Below, piece after piece: positions 8,582-17,153 of a stretch of 64,000 nt of DNA. This DNA comes from Gordonia alkaliphila. Its GTDB lineage: Bacteria; Actinomycetota; Actinomycetes; Mycobacteriales; Mycobacteriaceae. Made by a program: the position numbers and the translations under genes. A model generated the notes under the pieces. That model had not been told where the DNA came from. It worked only from the letters and a program-made list of their open reading frames with translations, and ran no database searches. The stretch lies in assembly GCF_023017165.1 (NCBI RefSeq), contig NZ_JALKBW010000001.1:1426001-1490000 (forward strand), given 5' to 3'. Within the stretch, counting starts at the first letter, position 1, and each line of letters starts with the position of its first letter.

Positions 8582-9295
8582 TTACGGGTGGACGTTCAGG
8601 CGGGCCAGCAGATCGTTGTCGATCGCGGTCAGCTCATTGCTGATCGCCCGCTGCGCGGCACGACGCTGCGCCGGGGGCATGGTGTCGGCGGCATCGGCGG
8701 CCACCACCAGATTGTTCAGCCGACCCAGCATGGTGTTGACGAAGGCGGCGCTCTCCGGCGTCGAGTCGGCCTCGCCCACCTTCTGCGCGGTCTCCTGGGC
8801 GGTGGAGATGCGGGCGCGCAGGGCGGCACTGGGGCCGCCGAACTGGGTCAGGGTCGCGGCGGGAACGCCCGCCCGGCGTGCCTGCAACGCGGTGATCTCC
8901 GAGCGCGCGGCCACGGCGCCGCGGTACAGGATCGGCCCGGCGATGGGCGCGAGGATGCGTCCGACGGTCAGGTAGCGACGGACCTTCGCCGGATTCAGCA
9001 GCGACTGCTTCTCGGCGACTTTCGCTTGTGCCGCAACGGTTTTCGCCTCGGCGGCGGCCACCTTCTGCTGGGCCTTGCCCGCGCTCTTGGTGGTCTTGCG
9101 CTCGGCCTTGTGCGCCTTGGCCTGGTACTTGTGCTCGGTCTTCAACGCCTTCTTGTGGCGCCTGGCTTCTTCCTGCGCGCCGACCTTGGCTTCCAGCTGG
9201 ACGCGGGTCTTGACGGCCTTCTCTTCCGCCTTGCGGATCTTGGCTTCGGCCTTGCGCTGCACGCGCGAGGCCCGGCGGGACGACAAGAGACCCAT
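8582..9295 (-). CDS. DUF6474-like coiled protein (237 aa)
   Basis: The start at 9295 is chosen because AGGAAAGGACACC precedes its ATG. The first 100 residues are dominated by Lys, Glu and Ala and should form a long charged helix or coiled coil (for example RKAEEKAVKTRVQLEAKV). A hydrophobic patch follows (YLTVGRILAPIAGPILYRGAV, about residues 108-128), then a helical C-terminal half. The make-up and layout fit proteins annotated as DUF6474 in related actinobacteria, but that family match is from memory. Function unknown. It probably forms a unit with the PAKKA-repeat gene 13 bases downstream. Confidence 0.65.
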   Translation of the reverse strand: MGLLSSRRASRVQRKAEAKIRKAEEKAVKTRVQLEAKVGAQEEARRHKKALKTEHKYQAKAHKAERKTTKSAGKAQQKVAAAEAKTVAAQAKVAEKQSLLNPAKVRRYLTVGRILAPIAGPILYRGAVAARSEITALQARRAGVPAATLTQFGGPSAALRARISTAQETAQKVGEADSTPESAAFVNTMLGRLNNLVVAADAADTMPPAQRRAAQRAISNELTAIDNDLLARLNVHP

Positions 9296-9366
9296 GGTGT
9301 CCTTTCCTGCGGAAGACCGGCGCGCAGCGCCTGACTGATACCAGCATTGCATAGTGTCTCTAGGGA

Positions 9367-11067
9367 ATGAGACGGTGGCGCAGCGTTGCCACATCGGTGA
9401 TGAGCGGAATGAGAGGTAGGCGGCAGGTGGGTTCAGCGGTCCTCGGTGCACGAGACCTGGCCGGGTGCGAACACCGGTTGGCGCTGGACTCCGCAGCGCG
9501 CGCAGCCGGCGACGGAGCGCAGGCGCTGGAGACGCCCGAGGCACGCCGCCGGATCGAGGCCGCGCAAGCCCACCGCGCGCAGGTCGTCGAGCAACTCCGC
9601 GACCTCCTCGAGTCGGAACCGGCCACCGTCGTCGTGATCGACGACGATCTGCCGCAGCGCCGCCGCGCCGAACTGACCATGCAGGCCTGCGCCGACGAGG
9701 TCGACTGGATCTTCACCGCCGCGCTGCCGGCCGATGTCGAGGCCGGCCGGCGCGGACATGCCGAGGCGCTGATCCGCAGCGGCAACGGCTACCTGCCGAT
9801 GATCATCGTCAACCACCGGATCACCACCCCGGTGAAGGGCGAACGGGATCCGGAGGTTCCGATCACGCTGCAGACCAGCCCGCTCGGGCCCTGGCGGCCC
9901 GCGCCCGACGCGACGCGGAGTGTGCGGAGCAACCGCCGCGATGCGCTGCGGTTGGCGCAGTTGGCCGCGATGCTCGAGGCGGCGGGTCTGGCGCCGTCGG
10001 ACGATCGCGCCGACTGGGTGGGTGTGGTGATCGGCGTCGACGCCGACTGCATGCTCGTCGTGCCCCTCGGAGCCGTGATGGACGAGTACGACGCGACCTT
10101 CGCGCGTCGTCGTGCGGTGGCGGAGGGAACGATCGCCACCATCCCCCGCCGCATCAACGAGTGCCGGAGCTGCGACTGGTGGCCGCAGTGCGAAGCGCAG
10201 CTGGTGGCGGCCGACGACGTGAGCCTGGTGGTCGGCGGCACCGGCACCGCGGCACTCACCGCCGCGGGGATCACCACCGTGGAACAGCTGGCCGAGTACC
10301 GGGGCGACGCGCCGCCGGACTGGCCGGGCAACCTGGCCTTCCTGGATGCGGTGGTCGCGGCGAACTGTCGTCGACTGGATGTGCCCCTGGTCCGACGACT
10401 CGACCGGCCCGCGGTGCACCGCGCCGACATCGAGGTGGACGTCGACATGGAGAGCTACGGGGAGCGCGGCGCCTACCTGTGGGGCACGCTCCTGACCGAC
10501 CGTTCGACGCCGGAGCGCGGCGCCCAGTACCTGCCCTTCGTCACCTGGGATCCGTTGCCGACGTTCGACGAGGGGCATGCCTTCGGCCGCTTCTGGTCGT
10601 GGCTCACCGAGCGTCGTCGTCTGGCCCGCGAGGCCGGGAAGACCTTCGCCGCCTACTGCTACTCCGAGCAGGCCGAGAACCGGTGGCTGCGGGCCAGTGC
10701 GGACCGGTTCGCCGGACTCCCCGGCGTCCCGACGCGCGCCGAGGTGGACTCGTTCATCGCCTCCGACGAGTGGGTGGACATCTATGTCGCGGTGAACCGC
10801 AACTTCATCTGCCCCAACGGCAAGGGTCTCAAGCGGATCGCACCGGTCGCCGGCTTCTCCTGGCACGACGCCGAGGCCAGCGGCGAGGCGTCGATGGAGT
10901 GGTACGCGGCGGCCGTCGGTCTCGACGGCGGCGTCACCGACGTGAGCCAGCGCGACCGGCTGCTGCGGTACAACGAGGACGATGTGCAGGCCACCAAGGT
11001 GCTGCGCGAGTGGCTGACGTCCGAGCAGATCCTGCGCCTGCCGACCGTGCCCGAACTCCTCGGCTGA
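9367..11067 (+). CDS. TM0106-family RecB-like nuclease with C-terminal RNase H-type domain
   Basis: 566 residues. The N-terminal half carries the RecB-like nuclease outline, with DLAGCEHRLALD near the start and a PD-(D/E)xK core around DWIFTAALPA...LPMIIVNHRIT. A cysteine cluster CRSCDWWPQC lies at about residues 259-268 and could hold a metal or Fe-S centre. The C-terminal half has IEVDVDMESYG and RYNEDDVQAT, the start and end motifs of a DEDDy/RNase H-type exonuclease. Proteins with this layout are known as TM0106-family putative nucleases; their biological role is unsettled. TAGTGT, a possible -10 box, lies 9 bases before the ATG. Confidence 0.8.
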   Translation: MRRWRSVATSVMSGMRGRRQVGSAVLGARDLAGCEHRLALDSAARAAGDGAQALETPEARRRIEAAQAHRAQVVEQLRDLLESEPATVVVIDDDLPQRRRAELTMQACADEVDWIFTAALPADVEAGRRGHAEALIRSGNGYLPMIIVNHRITTPVKGERDPEVPITLQTSPLGPWRPAPDATRSVRSNRRDALRLAQLAAMLEAAGLAPSDDRADWVGVVIGVDADCMLVVPLGAVMDEYDATFARRRAVAEGTIATIPRRINECRSCDWWPQCEAQLVAADDVSLVVGGTGTAALTAAGITTVEQLAEYRGDAPPDWPGNLAFLDAVVAANCRRLDVPLVRRLDRPAVHRADIEVDVDMESYGERGAYLWGTLLTDRSTPERGAQYLPFVTWDPLPTFDEGHAFGRFWSWLTERRRLAREAGKTFAAYCYSEQAENRWLRASADRFAGLPGVPTRAEVDSFIASDEWVDIYVAVNRNFICPNGKGLKRIAPVAGFSWHDAEASGEASMEWYAAAVGLDGGVTDVSQRDRLLRYNEDDVQATKVLREWLTSEQILRLPTVPELLG

Positions 11068-11096
11068 CCGCTGGGGGATTCAGCCGTCGGCCGAGG

Positions 11097-11813
11097 TCAG
11101 TGGACGGAGGTGTCGACGGGTTCGGGTGTCGACATCGCGGCTTCCCGGGCACGACGACGACGGGTCGCGACGATCACCGCGGTACCGATGGCGAGCATCG
11201 CGGCCACCGCGACGAGCGTGCCGATCAGCAGCGGTGTGCCGGCGCCGATCAGGCCGTCGACCAGCAGCCAGACCGCGAAGCCGAAGAACAGCGCAGCCGC
11301 GACGAGCGCGATGACGCGTTCGGGCAGATGTTTGCCGAGCAGTCGGCCCACGGCGATGGCGAGGGCGTCGGCGGCGACCATGCCGATCGTCGACCCGATC
11401 CAGATGCCGAGCCAGTTGTTGTCGGTGGCCAGGGTGATGGTGGCGAACATGGTCTTGTCGCCGAGTTCGGCCAGCATGAACGCGCTCATCACGGCTAGGA
11501 AGACCGAGCCGCTGACCCGCGCGGCGCGGGAGGTCTCGTCGTCGGACAGTTCGTCGCCGCGCAGAGTCCACAGCGCGAAGGCGAGCATCGCCAGGCCGCC
11601 GGCCACCGACATCAGGTCGGTGGGGATCGACGCCCCGAGGAAGTGGCCGAAGAACACCGAAATGGCGTGGACCAGTGTGGTTGCGACGAGGATCGCACTC
11701 AGCACCACCCACCAGCGGTACCGGATGGCGTAGGTCAGGGCCATCAGCTGCGACTTGTCGCCGAGTTCGGCGACGAAGATCACGCCGAATCCCAGGAGAG
11801 TCGCGGTCATCAT
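11097..11813 (-). CDS. TMEM165/GDT1-family transporter, probable Mn2+ exporter
   Basis: 238 residues made of two repeated halves, each with the signature E-x-G-D-K: VAELGDKSQLMALTYA near the N-terminus and LAELGDKTMFATITLA in the middle. Six or seven hydrophobic helices are visible. Family members export Mn2+ or exchange cations for protons. A basic RRRRAREAAM tail ends the protein. Two consecutive ATG codons (11813 and 11810) could start it, and no clear ribosome site is seen. No yybP-ykoY riboswitch could be recognised upstream. Confidence 0.85.
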   Translation of the reverse strand: MMTATLLGFGVIFVAELGDKSQLMALTYAIRYRWWVVLSAILVATTLVHAISVFFGHFLGASIPTDLMSVAGGLAMLAFALWTLRGDELSDDETSRAARVSGSVFLAVMSAFMLAELGDKTMFATITLATDNNWLGIWIGSTIGMVAADALAIAVGRLLGKHLPERVIALVAAALFFGFAVWLLVDGLIGAGTPLLIGTLVAVAAMLAIGTAVIVATRRRRAREAAMSTPEPVDTSVH

Positions 11814-11975
11814 GGAGGTCAGGCTAGGCAGCGCTGGATACCGGTCGCAACACTCGTCACCGCCACATCTGCGCAGGTCGGAGGGCCATAATCGGGGTTT
11901 CGGCCACCCGGACCCGTTGGTGGCGGCGGTGCGGCGTTTTGCGGGTCGGTGGAACACACCAGGCACAATGGCCGG

Positions 11976-14018
11976 GTGACATCCTCGACCCCCGATCTGC
12001 GTGCCCGCGCGATCACCGGACCCCTGCGCCCGCTGGAGATCGCGATCGTCGCGATCCTGTCGGGTTTGACGGTGGTGGCGGTGGTGGTGGCCGCGGTGAT
12101 TCCGATGGCGACCGCCGCCGGCCTGTTCGCGCCGGTGCCGATCGCGCTGGTCGCCGCCCGCACTCGCCCGCGCGCCGTCGTGGCGGCCTCGGTCACCTCC
12201 ACCGCGGTGACCTTCGCCGTGGCCGGCATGGGGGCGGCGCTGTCGGTGCTGGCCGCCGCGGTGGTCGGCGGAGTGGTCGGCGAAGTGAAACGTCGCGGCG
12301 GGGGCCTCGCGGTGCTCACCGCGGCGTCGCTGATCGTCGCGCCGGTGATGGCGTCGTTCTCCGTGCTGGTGCTGTGGGTGCTGGTGCCGCTGCGCGAACT
12401 CGCGCTGGAAGTGCTCAAGAACTTGATCGAGGGCGTCGGCAAAGCCGTCGTCTGGGTCGGTGAGCGGGTCGGCGCCGACATCTCCGGGGTGGGCGACTGG
12501 TTCGCCGGTCTGGCCCGGAACATCGTCGATCACTGGTGGATCTGGCTGTGGGTGTCGGGCACCGTCGGCACGTTGCTGTCGTTGTTGGTGGCCTGGTGGA
12601 TCCTCAAGGGCGTGGTGAACCGCCTGGCCCACATCAAGATGCAGGACACCCTGGAATCGCATCGCGACCTGGAGGTCGACGAGGCGGTCGATCCTCTTCC
12701 GCTACGGATGGTCGGGGTGGGCTATCGCTATCCCGGCACCGAGGTCGACGTCCTGACCGGCATCGACCTGACGCTCATCCAGGGCGAGTTCGTCGCCGTC
12801 GTCGGCGCCAACGGTTCGGGGAAGTCGACGCTGTCCAAGCTGCTGGCAGGCACGCCCGCGACCATCGGCGTCATCGACCGCCCGGGCGACCCCGGCCTCG
12901 GTCGGCGCGGCGGCACGGCCATGGTGCTGCAGCGGCCGGAAGCTCAGATGCTGGGCTCGCGCGTCGCCGACGACCTCGTGTGGGGTCTTCCGGCCGACCA
13001 GGAAGTGGACGTCGAGGGCCTGCTCGCCGAGGTGGGTCTCTCCGGGCTGGCCGAGCGCGAGACGTCGGACCTGTCCGGCGGCCAGCAGCAGCGGCTGGCC
13101 GTGGCGGCGGCGCTGGCCCGGGAGCCGCGCTTGCTGATCGCCGACGAAGTCACCTCGATGGTGGACCCGGAGGGCCGTCGCGAACTCATCGAGATCCTCG
13201 CCGACCTGCCTCGACGACGCGGCATCTCCGTCGTGCTGATCACCCATCGCGACGCCGAGGCGCGCGCCGCCGACCGGGTGATCCACCTGGAAGCCGGGCG
13301 GATCGTGACGCACCATCCCGACTGGATGCGGCCCGAGGCGCACACGCCCGTGCTGCCCGCCGTCCACTACGGCGAGCCGCTGCTCGAGATCAACGACGTC
13401 TCGCACACCTACCTCGCGGGTTCGCCGTGGGAGGTCACCGCGCTGCACCGGGTGGATCTGGTGGTCAATCGCGGGGACGGGGTGCTCATCGTCGGCGGCA
13501 ACGGCTCCGGCAAGACCACCCTGGCCTGGATCATCGCCGGTCTCATCGCGCCCAGCAGCGGGGAAGTGGTGCTCGACGGCGCACCGATGACGGAGCAGAT
13601 CGGCGCCATCGGCCTCGGCTTCCAGCACGCGCGTCTGCAGTTGCAGAAGACCACGGTGAGCGACGAGATCATGGCCGTCGGCGGCGAATCGGTCGGCACT
13701 CTCGAGGTGGCCCGCGTCCTGGACCTGGTGGCCCTGCCGCGCGAGATCGCGGCGCGCCGCGTGGACTCGCTGTCCGGCGGCCAGATGCGGCGCGTGGTGT
13801 TGGCCTCGCTGGTGGCGTCCGAGCCCAAGGTGTTGGTGCTCGACGAGCCGCTGGCCGGTCTCGACCCGGGCGCGCGCGAGGAGGTCCTCGACGTGCTGGC
13901 CGGGCTGCGCCACCGCGGCATCACAATCATCATCATCTCGCACGATCTGGAAGCCCTCGACCGCGTCTGCAACCGGCGAGTGGAACTGGTCGCCGGCGTT
14001 CTGGAGGCACGACGATGA
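11976..14018 (+). CDS. ECF-type ABC transporter: membrane region fused to two ATPase domains
   Basis: 680 residues from the chosen GTG; an in-frame GTG also occurs at 11949. The first 220 residues form several membrane helices and resemble a substrate-binding S component. Two complete ATPase domains follow. The first has Walker A GANGSGKST (about 278-286), signature LSGGQQQRL and LLIADE. The second has GGNGSGKTT, LSGGQMRR and VLVLDEP. The fusion and length match M. tuberculosis Rv2326c. The last four bases overlap the EcfT-like gene, so together they make one energy-coupling importer. The substrate is not evident; vitamins or metal ions are usual for the class. Confidence 0.85.
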   Translation: MTSSTPDLRARAITGPLRPLEIAIVAILSGLTVVAVVVAAVIPMATAAGLFAPVPIALVAARTRPRAVVAASVTSTAVTFAVAGMGAALSVLAAAVVGGVVGEVKRRGGGLAVLTAASLIVAPVMASFSVLVLWVLVPLRELALEVLKNLIEGVGKAVVWVGERVGADISGVGDWFAGLARNIVDHWWIWLWVSGTVGTLLSLLVAWWILKGVVNRLAHIKMQDTLESHRDLEVDEAVDPLPLRMVGVGYRYPGTEVDVLTGIDLTLIQGEFVAVVGANGSGKSTLSKLLAGTPATIGVIDRPGDPGLGRRGGTAMVLQRPEAQMLGSRVADDLVWGLPADQEVDVEGLLAEVGLSGLAERETSDLSGGQQQRLAVAAALAREPRLLIADEVTSMVDPEGRRELIEILADLPRRRGISVVLITHRDAEARAADRVIHLEAGRIVTHHPDWMRPEAHTPVLPAVHYGEPLLEINDVSHTYLAGSPWEVTALHRVDLVVNRGDGVLIVGGNGSGKTTLAWIIAGLIAPSSGEVVLDGAPMTEQIGAIGLGFQHARLQLQKTTVSDEIMAVGGESVGTLEVARVLDLVALPREIAARRVDSLSGGQMRRVVLASLVASEPKVLVLDEPLAGLDPGAREEVLDVLAGLRHRGITIIIISHDLEALDRVCNRRVELVAGVLEARR

Positions 14019-14767
14019 CCCTGCGCACCCCGCCCCTGCGGCAACTCCCCGGCGACTCGGTGATTCACCGACTGTGGGCCGGCACCAAGCTGATCATCGT
14101 GCTGACCCTGGGCGTCATGACCTGGGTGCTGCCGACCTGGCCGAGCCTGGCGTTCGTGGCTCTGTTCGTGGTGATCTTCGCCCTGCTTGCGGGTATCCCG
14201 ATGGGCGCGATCCCGCGGCCGCCCTGGTGGTTCTGGGCCCTGATCGGGGTCGGCATGGCGGTCACCGCGGTCTCTTCGGGCGGCGCGGGTGTGCTGACCT
14301 TCCTGCGCGGCACGGCCCTGGGCCTGATCGTGCTCGCGATGAGCATCATGGTGGTGTGGACCACGCCGATGGCCGAGATCGCCCCGGCGATCGCCCGGCT
14401 GATGGCGCCGCTGCGCCTGCTGCGGCTGCCGGTCGACGAGTGGGCCGTCTGCATCGCACTGTCGTTGCGTGGGTTGCCGCTGCTGATGGAGGAGATGCGG
14501 ATGCTGCGCGCCTCCTATCGCCTGCGCCCCACGTCGAACGCCAATTCCGGGCACCCGTCGGCGGAGATGTCGATCATCGACATGGTGGTCGCGGCGATGA
14601 GTTCGGCGATGCGTCGGGCCGCGGAGATGGGCGAGGCGATCACCGCGCGCGGCGGCACCGGTCGGCTGACCGCCTACCCGTCCCGGCCGGGGAGGGCCGA
14701 CGTGGTCGCGCTGGTCTTGACCGCGCTCGCGTGCGCCGGTGCCATCACGCTGACCGTGCTGCTCTAG
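14015..14767 (+). CDS. EcfT-type transmembrane component of the energy-coupling transporter
   Basis: 250 residues with about six hydrophobic helices. The cytosolic coupling region includes SLRGLPLLMEEMRMLRASYRLRP, which holds the A-R-x-type coupling helices by which EcfT proteins dock onto the ATPases, and a second ITARGGTGRL segment. The ATG overlaps the stop of the ATPase gene (ATGA), indicating translational coupling. It corresponds to M. tuberculosis Rv2325c. Confidence 0.85.
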   Translation: MTLRTPPLRQLPGDSVIHRLWAGTKLIIVLTLGVMTWVLPTWPSLAFVALFVVIFALLAGIPMGAIPRPPWWFWALIGVGMAVTAVSSGGAGVLTFLRGTALGLIVLAMSIMVVWTTPMAEIAPAIARLMAPLRLLRLPVDEWAVCIALSLRGLPLLMEEMRMLRASYRLRPTSNANSGHPSAEMSIIDMVVAAMSSAMRRAAEMGEAITARGGTGRLTAYPSRPGRADVVALVLTALACAGAITLTVLL

Positions 14768-14833
14768 GGTCGACGGTGAGTGCGCAGGGGCGCACCGGGT
14801 TACGCGGAGCTGCGAGAATCTAGGGGAGTACGA

Positions 14834-15310
14834 ATGACCGATCAGCCCGATGGCCTGTCCGTGCCCGGCGGCAAGATCTCGCTGTGGAAATATCTCGGCA
14901 TATTCGTCGGAGTTGCCGTACTGGCGTCCCTGTTCATGGCGATGCTGGAGTCGCTGCTCGACACCGACGTGGCCTTTGTGAGCCTGCTGGTCCCGCTGTT
15001 CGCGGTGATGACGGCCATCGACGTCTTTGTGAAAGACCACCTGAGGGTCCCGACCAACGACGAGAAGTGGTGGCTCATCTGGTGGTCGTTCGGTGTCTCG
15101 GTGGCGTGGAGTCTGGTGGTCCTGGTGGTGCTGGTGCTGATGTACGACGACGCCTTCTTGAGTGACATGCCCGGGATCCTGACGGTGGCGTTGGTAGTGG
15201 GTGTGGTGCTGACGTTCCTCGTGATCTGGGCGGGTTACGCCGGCTGGCCCAAGCGTGCACTGGCCAACCGGCACAAGTACCTCCAACGGCAGGCTGCGAA
15301 GGGGCGTTAG
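14834..15310 (+). CDS. Four-helix membrane protein, possibly ABZJ_00895-like
   Basis: 158 residues. The start at 14834 follows a GGGGAG ribosome site. Hydrophobic helices lie at about 17-36, 44-62, 85-108 and 121-141, with a short basic C-terminus (RHKYLQRQAAKGR). The second loop DHLRVPTNDEKWWLIWW recalls small membrane proteins of the ABZJ_00895 type, but this is a weak resemblance by eye. Function unknown. It follows the EcfT-like gene by 66 bases and could be in the same transcript. Confidence 0.65.
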   Translation: MTDQPDGLSVPGGKISLWKYLGIFVGVAVLASLFMAMLESLLDTDVAFVSLLVPLFAVMTAIDVFVKDHLRVPTNDEKWWLIWWSFGVSVAWSLVVLVVLVLMYDDAFLSDMPGILTVALVVGVVLTFLVIWAGYAGWPKRALANRHKYLQRQAAKGR

Positions 15311-15332
15311 CCCCGGGTACCCGACGATGCGG

Positions 15333-15366
15333 CGACGGCGGCCACCTCGAAAGGTGACCGCCGTCG
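15333..15366. terminator. Strong hairpin between convergent genes
   Basis: CGACGGCGGCCACC and GGTGACCGCCGTCG form a 14-bp stem with one mismatch around the loop TCGAAA. It sits between the stop of the membrane protein gene and the stop of convergent sodA, so it probably terminates in both directions. Confidence 0.7.
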
Positions 15367-15387
15367 GTCGTCGTGCAGTGCTGCGTG

Positions 15388-16017
15388 TCAGGCGGGGACG
15401 ATGAGGCCCTTGCCCTGGCTGGTGGCGCGAGCGTAACGCTCGGACGCGTCGTCCCAGTTGACGACGTTCCACCAGGCCTTGACGTACTCCGGCTTCACGT
15501 TCTGGTAGTCGAGGTAGAAGGCGTGCTCCCACATGTCCAGCATGACGACCGGGATCAGGGCGGCGGAGGTGTTGCCGCTCTGGTCGGTCAGCTGCTGGAT
15601 CACCAGGCGGTCACCGATGGTGTCGTAGCCGAGGATGGCCCAGCCGCTGCCCTGCAGGGTGGTGGCTGCCGCGGTGAAGTGCGCCTTGAACGCTTCGAAG
15701 CCGCCGAAGTCGGTGCCGATGGCCTCGGCCAGCGCGCCGGTGGGCTCGCCGCCGCCGTTGGGCGACAGGTTCTTCCAGAAGATCGAGTGGTTGGTGTGAC
15801 CACCGAGGTGGAACGACAGGTTGGCGGACAGTCCGTAGACCTTGCCTGCGATGTCACCGGCTTCGCGAGCGTCGGCCATCTTCTCCAGGGCGGTGTTCGC
15901 GCCGGCGACGTAGGTGGCGTGGTGCTTGCTGTGGTGCAGCTCCATGATCTTGCCGGAGATGTGCGGCTCCAGAGCGCCGTAGTCGTAATCGAGTTCGGGC
16001 AGGGTGTATTCAGCCAC
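15388..16017 (-). CDS. sodA: Superoxide dismutase (Mn/Fe type)
   Basis: 209 residues. It dismutates superoxide. The metal ligands are His28 ([12 protein letters not shown]), His77 ([10 protein letters not shown]), Asp161 and His165 ([12 protein letters not shown]). The length and the C-terminal ATSQGKGLI match mycobacterial SodA (Rv3846). No classical signal peptide is present, as in the mycobacterial protein. Whether it uses Mn or Fe cannot be settled by eye. It starts with GTG after AGAGGAAG. Confidence 0.95.
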   Translation of the reverse strand: MAEYTLPELDYDYGALEPHISGKIMELHHSKHHATYVAGANTALEKMADAREAGDIAGKVYGLSANLSFHLGGHTNHSIFWKNLSPNGGGEPTGALAEAIGTDFGGFEAFKAHFTAAATTLQGSGWAILGYDTIGDRLVIQQLTDQSGNTSAALIPVVMLDMWEHAFYLDYQNVKPEYVKAWWNVVNWDDASERYARATSQGKGLIVPA

Positions 16018-16119
16018 GATCTTCCTCTCTTCGGTTGTTTTTCCGGATTAAGTCCAGTTTCTACACTTCCCCAACCCCGGAAGGTTCGCAACTGCCTGGG
16101 CGGAGTCTGTGCGAAGCGG

Positions 16120-16272
16120 TCAAAGGAGCGCGACGCCCACGATCAACAGGACGATCCCCACAATACTGACGGCGGTGATCGCGCATTGGGCCGCAAGACT
16201 GAAATCGTGCGACGACGCGGCCTCTTCGGCGCGTTCCATCGAGCGTTGCGTTGTCGGTCGGGTGGTGCTCAT
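16120..16272 (-). CDS. Small single-span membrane protein (50 aa)
   Basis: The frame starts MSTTRPTTQRSMERAEEAASSHDFSLAAQCAITAV in outline. A polar N-terminal half is followed by one long hydrophobic helix (about residues 29-50) that runs to the end of the protein, as in tail-anchored proteins. It lies between sodA and the divergent msrA, both oxidative-stress genes. The ribosome site is weak. It is a plausible but unproven gene, and no family is recognised. Confidence 0.45.
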   Translation of the reverse strand: MSTTRPTTQRSMERAEEAASSHDFSLAAQCAITAVSIVGIVLLIVGVALL

Positions 16273-16423
16273 CTGGTCGGCTCGCTTTCCCCTCGTCAGA
16301 GCCGCGGACCGAAGTGCGACCCGAGTGAGGCGGATCACACCGACGGCTCTATCGGTGAGCCTACCCAGGCGCGGTCGTCGTGCCAAACGCGGGTCGACCT
16401 GCTTTTTCCGTACCCTGGACGCC

Positions 16424-17143
16424 ATGAGCCTCTTCGATCGGATCATGGCTGCGGCCGACGTCAAACGCGTGATGGTGAGCCCGGAGAAGGCCCTGCCCGG
16501 CCGTGCCGAGGCGTTGCCGATCCCGGCGGTGCACGCGGTCCTGGGGCATCCGCTGCGCGGTGCGGCGGACGACGACGGCACGTTCGCGCACGGCGGGGTC
16601 GGCCGGTGGCCCGCGCCCCTTCACACGATCGTGCTGGCCGGCGGCTGCTTCTGGGGCGTCGAGGAGATCTTCTGGCAGGTTCCGGGCGTCTATACGACGG
16701 CGGTGGGCTACGTCGGCGGCTACACCCCGAACCCCACCTACGAGGAGGTCTGCACCGCGCAGACCGGCCACACCGAGGCGACGCTGGTGGTGTTCGACCC
16801 CGCGCAGGTGAGCGTGGAGGACCTGCTGGCGCTGTTCTTCACCATCCACGACCCGACGCAGGAGATGCGCCAGGGCAACGACGTCGGCACCCAGTACCGT
16901 TCGGCGATCTACACCTCGACCGTGGCCGATGCGGAAGCCGCTGCCGCAGCCGCACAGCGCTTCGCGCCGGTGCTCGCCGCCGCCGGGTTCGGGCCCGTCA
17001 CCACCGAGATCGGCGAGCTGAGGGTGGTGGGCGACGGCCACTTCTACTACGCCGAACCGGTGCACCAGCAGTATCTGCACCACAATCCGCACGGATATCG
17101 CTGCCACGCGTCCACCGGACTCACCTTCCCGACCGCGGGCTGA
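16424..17143 (+). CDS. msrA: Peptide-methionine (S)-S-oxide reductase
   Basis: 239 residues. It repairs S-sulfoxides of methionine. The catalytic motif is AGGCFWGVEE with nucleophile Cys75; GYVGGYTPNPTYEEVC and HDPTQEMRQGNDVGTQYRS are the other family signatures, and HFYYAEPVHQQYL completes the active site. An N-terminal extension of about 60 residues is common in actinobacterial MsrA. The ATG lies 7 bases after TACCCT, a TAnnnT -10 box, suggesting a leaderless transcript. It lies close to sodA. Confidence 0.93.
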   Translation: MSLFDRIMAAADVKRVMVSPEKALPGRAEALPIPAVHAVLGHPLRGAADDDGTFAHGGVGRWPAPLHTIVLAGGCFWGVEEIFWQVPGVYTTAVGYVGGYTPNPTYEEVCTAQTGHTEATLVVFDPAQVSVEDLLALFFTIHDPTQEMRQGNDVGTQYRSAIYTSTVADAEAAAAAAQRFAPVLAAAGFGPVTTEIGELRVVGDGHFYYAEPVHQQYLHHNPHGYRCHASTGLTFPTAG

Positions 17144-17153
17144 GGTCGTCCGC

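Noticed and set aside
11814-11975. A manganese (yybP-ykoY) riboswitch upstream of the GDT1-type gene
   Set aside because: No conserved riboswitch core could be recognised on the minus strand.
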